A stretch of 9,106 nucleotides of DNA, from the NCBI GenBank assembly GCA_964444885.1, contig CAYUIZ010000117.1, positions 1 through 9,106 on the forward strand. Reading direction: 5' to 3'. How positions within the stretch are numbered: the stretch's first letter is position 1; each line of letters opens with the position of its first letter. This DNA is from CAYRGQ01 sp964444885 (GTDB lineage: Bacteria > Bacteroidota > Bacteroidia > Sphingobacteriales > Sphingobacteriaceae). Under the pieces are notes generated by a model. That model saw nothing but the letters and a program-made list of their open reading frames with translations. It did not search any database and was not told the origin of the DNA. The position numbers and the translations under genes are program-made. Positions 6,536 to 9,106 of this stretch are shown here, piece after piece.

Positions 6536-6586
6536 GTGCCCCGCGCGGGCAACGGACTTGCCCTCCTGGTTGCCCGGGGCCGGCAC
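6536..6586 (+). repeat. Strong inverted repeat with two mutually exclusive hairpins between kinase and regulator genes
   Basis: The large hairpin pairs CGGGCAAC (6546-6553) with GTTGCCCG (6569-6576) over a 15-nt loop. Outside a 5x5 internal loop it continues with GTGCC (6536-6540) pairing GGCAC (6582-6586). The loop itself contains TTGCCC (6558-6563), which can instead pair with GGGCAA (6547-6552) in a tight 6-bp hairpin with a 5-nt loop. Only one of the two can form at a time. There is no T-run, so this is not a standard terminator. It could be an RNA processing or stability element, an attenuator-like switch, or a REP-type repeat. Confidence 0.75.
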
Positions 6587-6609
6587 ATATACCATTAATT
6601 GACTGAATT

Positions 6610-6614
6610 AGGAG
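6610..6614 (+). promoter_or_regulatory. Shine-Dalgarno AGGAG deciding the response-regulator start
   Basis: AGGAG lies 8 nt before ATG 6623 and therefore supports that start over an in-frame TTG at 6599. It would give the regulator its own translation initiation independent of the kinase. Confidence 0.75.
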
Positions 6615-6622
6615 ATCAAACC

Positions 6623-7315
6623 ATGCAAAAGATTTTATTAGCCGAAGACGATCCCAATCTGGGCGATATCCTGAAAGACTATCTTGAGCTCAAGGGAAAA
6701 TTTGATGTCCGCCTGGCTAAGGACGGGGAGGAGGGGTTGCGTCTTTTCAATAAGGAACGTTTTGACCTCTGCATCCTCGACGTCATGATGCCCAGAAAGG
6801 ACGGTTTTTCGCTAGGAAAGGATATTCGGAATGCCAATCCCGATATTCCGATCATCTTTGCCACGGCCAAGGGCATGATTGAAGACAAAGCCGAAGCCTT
6901 TGGCTTGGGCGGCGACGATTACATCACCAAGCCGTTTCGGGTAGAGGAACTGCTGCTCCGCATTAACGCCTTGCTGAAACGGGCAGCCAAAGATACCGTC
7001 GAAGAGGAAGCCTTGCCCACCCATTTCGAAATCGGCTCGTATACCTTCGATTATACCGCGCAAGTGATCACGCGCGACGAGCATAAGCAGAAGCTATCCA
7101 CCAAGGAGGCCGAGCTACTACGCCTGCTTTGCCTCAACAAAAATGACGTGCTCACCCGCGAGGAAGCGTTGCTCAAAATCTGGCACGACGACAACTACTT
7201 CAACGGTCGCAGCATGGACGTGTTCCTTAGCAAGCTGCGCAAATACCTCCGGGAAGACCCCAACGTGGAAATCGTGAACGTCCATGGCAAGGGATATAAA
7301 CTGCTGGTGGGTTGA
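6623..7315 (+). CDS. OmpR/PhoB-family response regulator, RprY-like
   Basis: A 230-residue DNA-binding regulator. The receiver domain (about 1-120) has the acidic pair D9-D10, phospho-acceptor D53 in L-D-V-M-M-P, T81 and K103 in the K-P-F motif, all in expected places. The C-terminal winged helix (about 134-229) includes L-S-T-K-E-A-E-L-L-R-L-L, a recognition-helix region S-M-D-V-F-L-S-K-L-R-K-Y-L, and the wing ending G-K-G-Y-K-L. The start at ATG 6623 fits the Shine-Dalgarno sequence and gives the usual short lead M-Q-K-I-L-L-A-E-D-D. It should be phosphorylated by the kinase encoded just upstream and control genes by binding direct repeats; the GTTAAA pair before the kinase gene is a candidate target. 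The name RprY-like rests on architecture, and the regulon is unknown. Confidence 0.94.
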   Translation: MQKILLAEDDPNLGDILKDYLELKGKFDVRLAKDGEEGLRLFNKERFDLCILDVMMPRKDGFSLGKDIRNANPDIPIIFATAKGMIEDKAEAFGLGGDDYITKPFRVEELLLRINALLKRAAKDTVEEEALPTHFEIGSYTFDYTAQVITRDEHKQKLSTKEAELLRLLCLNKNDVLTREEALLKIWHDDNYFNGRSMDVFLSKLRKYLREDPNVEIVNVHGKGYKLLVG

Positions 7316-7424
7316 AGTTAGCAGAATCCCGGCTTGCTATTCGCCAAGGCTCGGAATGACCAGGTCGGGTATAGTGCAAGACACCGAAGCGTGAATGGTA
7401 CGAGGGTAGAATGGGGCTATGAAA

Positions 7425-7513
7425 CGGCGGGAGTTTTTAAAACGTCTCAAACGCCGGAACGGAGTGTCCTATTGCTAGCCTTGGGTTTCAACCCGGGGGC
7501 TGGGCCAACGGCC
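7425..7513. repeat. Block of three imperfect hairpins, REP-like in appearance
   Basis: Hairpin one pairs CGGCG (7425-7429) with CGCCG (7452-7456), continued inside by GAG (7431-7433) and CTC (7446-7448). Hairpin two runs from 7479 to 7498: CC-TT-GGGTT pairing AACCC-GG-GG with two G-U pairs. Hairpin three is GGCC-AAC-GGCC (7503-7513). Such clusters of GC-rich palindromes in intergenic DNA resemble REP/RAYT-associated or other dispersed repeats. Copy number elsewhere in the genome cannot be seen here. Confidence 0.45.
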
Positions 7514-7550
7514 ACGGAGATTTTGGCGGGTGTTTTTGTTGCGTAGCGGA

Positions 7551-7568
7551 CAAAATCCGTCAAAATCC
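7551..7568. repeat. Direct repeat CAAAATCC, 10-bp period, upstream of miaB
   Basis: CAAAATCC occurs at 7551-7558 and again at 7561-7568, separated by GT. The two copies lie on the same face of the helix, about 70 bp before the miaB -7 box. It could be a regulator site or chance; no binding protein is suggested by the context. Confidence 0.4.
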
Positions 7569-7637
7569 AATTGTATTATTATAAGAGATTCCCCTGGAAA
7601 GACTGCCAATCTGTCACATATTCCAAACTTTTATTAT

Positions 7638-7645
7638 TATCTTTG
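7638..7645 (+). promoter_or_regulatory. Candidate -7 promoter box TATCTTTG for miaB
   Basis: An exact TAnnTTTG match, 22 nt before ATG 7668 in AT-rich DNA, predicting a leader of about 15 nt. No good -33 TTG is seen at the right distance. This supports ATG 7668 over the upstream TTG at 7530, because the longer reading would place the promoter inside the gene. Confidence 0.6.
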
Positions 7646-7665
7646 TCGTTTAAAAATCGAACGAC
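7645..7665. repeat. Palindrome GTCGTT-N9-AACGAC abutting the miaB start codon
   Basis: GTCGTT (7645-7650) and AACGAC (7660-7665) are exact inverted copies around TAAAAATCG. The repeat shares its first base with the -7 box and ends 2 nt before ATG 7668. It would span the transcription start, so it fits a repressor operator better than a complete leader hairpin. It may be chance. Confidence 0.4.
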
Positions 7666-7667
7666 TT

Positions 7668-9104
7668 ATGTTTGACGTACCTCATGATACCAAATCCCAC
7701 GACGAGACCCGTCAGGGCGAAGCTTTGTTGCTGGAAAAGGATCCCCAAAAGTCCAATGGGCGCAAATTATACATCGAAAGCTACGGCTGCCAGATGAACT
7801 TCTCGGACAGCGAAATTGTCGCTTCCATCCTGTTGGATAAAGGCTTCGAAACCACGAGCGACTTCAACGAGGCGGATGTGGTGTTCATTAATACGTGCTC
7901 GATCCGCGAAAATGCCGAACAGCGCGTACGCAACCGGCTGAAGGAGTTCGAATCGGCCAAAGCCAAAAACCCAGGCATGGTCGTCGGCGTGTTGGGGTGC
8001 ATGGCCGAGCGTATCAAAGCCAAATTTTTGGAAGAAGAGAAGCTGGTAGACGTCGTAGTAGGCCCAGATGCCTACCGCGATCTGCCAAACCTGATCGAAC
8101 AAGTCGATGATGGCGCCCGTGCCGTCAACGTACTGCTGTCGCGCGAGGAAACCTACGCCGACATCAGCCCCGTGAGACTGAATACCAACGGCGTTACTGC
8201 TTTCATATCGATCATGCGCGGTTGCGACAACATGTGTTCATTTTGCGTCGTGCCATTTACCCGCGGGCGGGAGCGGAGCCGCGATCCTGAGTCCATCGTT
8301 CGCGAAGCCCAGCAGCTCTTCGAAGCGGGCTACCGCGAGGTCACCCTGCTGGGGCAAAACGTCGACTCGTATAAATATGCGCCAACGGTCGCTGAAGGTG
8401 ACGAGCCCGCACCGGTGGTCAACTTTGCAAATCTGCTGGAGCTCGTTGCCCAAGTCGATCCGCTTCTGCGCGTCCGATTTTCCACTTCGCACCCCAAGGA
8501 CATTACCGACGAGGTACTGCGCACCATAGCGAAATACGATAACGTGTGCAACTACATCCACTTGCCCGTACAGTCAGGCAGTTCGCGGGTATTGGAACTC
8601 ATGAACCGCACGTATGACCGTGCGTGGTATATGGAACGCGTGGAGGCCATCCGGCGGATTATCCCCGATTGTGCGATATCCACGGATGTAATCACGGGCT
8701 TCTGTACGGAAACCGAAGAGGACCACCAGGATACGCTCAGTATGATGGATTATGTCCAGTACGACTACGCGTATATGTTTGCTTACTCGGAGCGCCCCGG
8801 CACACTGGCAGCCAAGCGCTATGCCGATGATGTGCCTGAAGAGGTGAAGAAGCGCCGTCTGACCGAGGTCGTGAACAGGCAACGCGAACACAGCTTGCTC
8901 CGTTTACAGCAATACGTAGGCAAGACACATACCGTGTTGATTGAAGGCTTTTCGAAGCGCTCGGATAAAGACTATTGCGGCCGAAACGACCAAAATGCAA
9001 TGGTCGTATTTCCCGTGGACGAGCGTTACCAAATAGGAGACTACGTGACGGTGCTGGGCGAACGTTGTACGTCTGCTACGCTGATCGGGCGGATTGTGTC
9101 TTAG
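7668..9104 (+). CDS. miaB: tRNA-2-methylthio-N6-dimethylallyladenosine synthase MiaB
   Basis: MiaB is a radical-SAM enzyme that adds a methylthio group to i6A37 of tRNAs reading UNN codons, giving ms2i6A37. The 478-residue protein has the full architecture. The N-terminal UPF0004 domain carries the three auxiliary-cluster cysteines C41 (S-Y-G-C-Q-M-N), C77 (N-T-C-S-I-R) and C111 (L-G-C-M-A-E-R). The radical-SAM core has C186-D-N-M-C190-S-F-C193. A C-terminal TRAM domain for tRNA binding spans about 414-477. The diagnostic R-G-R-E-R-S-R follows the SAM cluster, as expected for MiaB. I start at ATG 7668; an in-frame TTG at 7530 would add 46 residues of low-quality sequence overlapping the promoter. 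There is no Shine-Dalgarno sequence. The gene is complete, its stop falling 2 bp before the window end. Confidence 0.97.
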   Translation: MFDVPHDTKSHDETRQGEALLLEKDPQKSNGRKLYIESYGCQMNFSDSEIVASILLDKGFETTSDFNEADVVFINTCSIRENAEQRVRNRLKEFESAKAKNPGMVVGVLGCMAERIKAKFLEEEKLVDVVVGPDAYRDLPNLIEQVDDGARAVNVLLSREETYADISPVRLNTNGVTAFISIMRGCDNMCSFCVVPFTRGRERSRDPESIVREAQQLFEAGYREVTLLGQNVDSYKYAPTVAEGDEPAPVVNFANLLELVAQVDPLLRVRFSTSHPKDITDEVLRTIAKYDNVCNYIHLPVQSGSSRVLELMNRTYDRAWYMERVEAIRRIIPDCAISTDVITGFCTETEEDHQDTLSMMDYVQYDYAYMFAYSERPGTLAAKRYADDVPEEVKKRRLTEVVNRQREHSLLRLQQYVGKTHTVLIEGFSKRSDKDYCGRNDQNAMVVFPVDERYQIGDYVTVLGERCTSATLIGRIVS

Positions 9105-9106
9105 AA

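Larger units (their letters stand above)
7316..7667. other. 352-bp gene-free region between response regulator and miaB
   Basis: I see no convincing gene here. From left to right it holds: a stretch without clear structure (7316-7420); a block of imperfect hairpins (7425-7513); a direct repeat of CAAAATCC (7551-7568); and an AT-rich promoter region with two copies of TATTATTAT (7574-7582 and 7632-7640), leading to the miaB start. An open frame of 70 codons from 7334 has no ribosome-binding site or recognisable composition and looks spurious. A 19-codon ATG frame at 7419-7478 is discussed among the findings. No intrinsic terminator with a T-run follows the regulator gene. Confidence 0.7.

Noticed and set aside
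6599..6622. TTG start for the response regulator
   Set aside because: An AGGAG site lies 8 nt before ATG 6623, and the longer form adds eight residues before the receiver domain's normal start.
7334..7546. 70-codon frame between the regulator and miaB
   Set aside because: It has no ribosome-binding site and no hydrophobic or domain pattern, and it passes through the hairpin block; probably chance.
7530..7667. N-terminal extension of MiaB back to a TTG at 7530
   Set aside because: The added 46 residues have no family similarity that I can see and would contain the -7 box. ATG 7668 leaves the usual distance before the first cluster cysteine.

Overview
The window looks like a stretch of core chromosome from a member of the Bacteroidota, most likely a Sphingobacteriaceae-like organism of roughly 50% GC. 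The reasons are: promoter boxes of the Bacteroidota form TAnnTTTG before several genes, mostly weak Shine-Dalgarno sequences, a histidine kinase with the H-E-F-K-T-P phosphorylation motif and an RprX/RprY-like architecture, and a CPBP protease - DUF2007 - CdsA gene group. The taxonomic call is inference.

Left part (1-1127): the first 18 codons of a probable exported protein run off the left edge on the minus strand, starting with GTG at 54. A divergent region of about 175 bp follows, then a plus-strand EamA/DMT-family ten-helix transporter (231-1127).

Minus-strand operon (3091 down to 1130): CPBP intramembrane metalloprotease, a small DUF2007 protein and CdsA (CDP-diacylglycerol synthase), with only 2 and 4 bp between genes. 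It converges on the transporter gene with 2 bp between the two stop codons. CdsA supplies CDP-diacylglycerol for phospholipid synthesis. The roles of the other two are not known from sequence.

Plus-strand half (3317-9104): a secreted two-lobed aspartyl protease with a C-terminal PDZ domain, behind a recognisable promoter and an unusually good ribosome-binding site; then a two-component system (sensor kinase 4706-6526, OmpR-type response regulator 6623-7315); then miaB (7668-9104), the tRNA ms2i6A37 methylthiotransferase. The kinase and regulator almost certainly form a cognate pair. The 96-bp gap between them holds a strong inverted repeat with two mutually exclusive pairings.

Non-coding regions: the kinase promoter has a 10-bp-period GTTAAA direct repeat upstream, a plausible autoregulatory site. 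The 352-bp gap before miaB holds a block of imperfect hairpins, an 8-bp direct repeat with 10-bp period, and a palindrome touching the miaB start. I see no CRISPR array, tRNA, rRNA, integrase, insertion sequence or defence system. The genes are ordinary; what merits a second look is mostly in the intergenic DNA.
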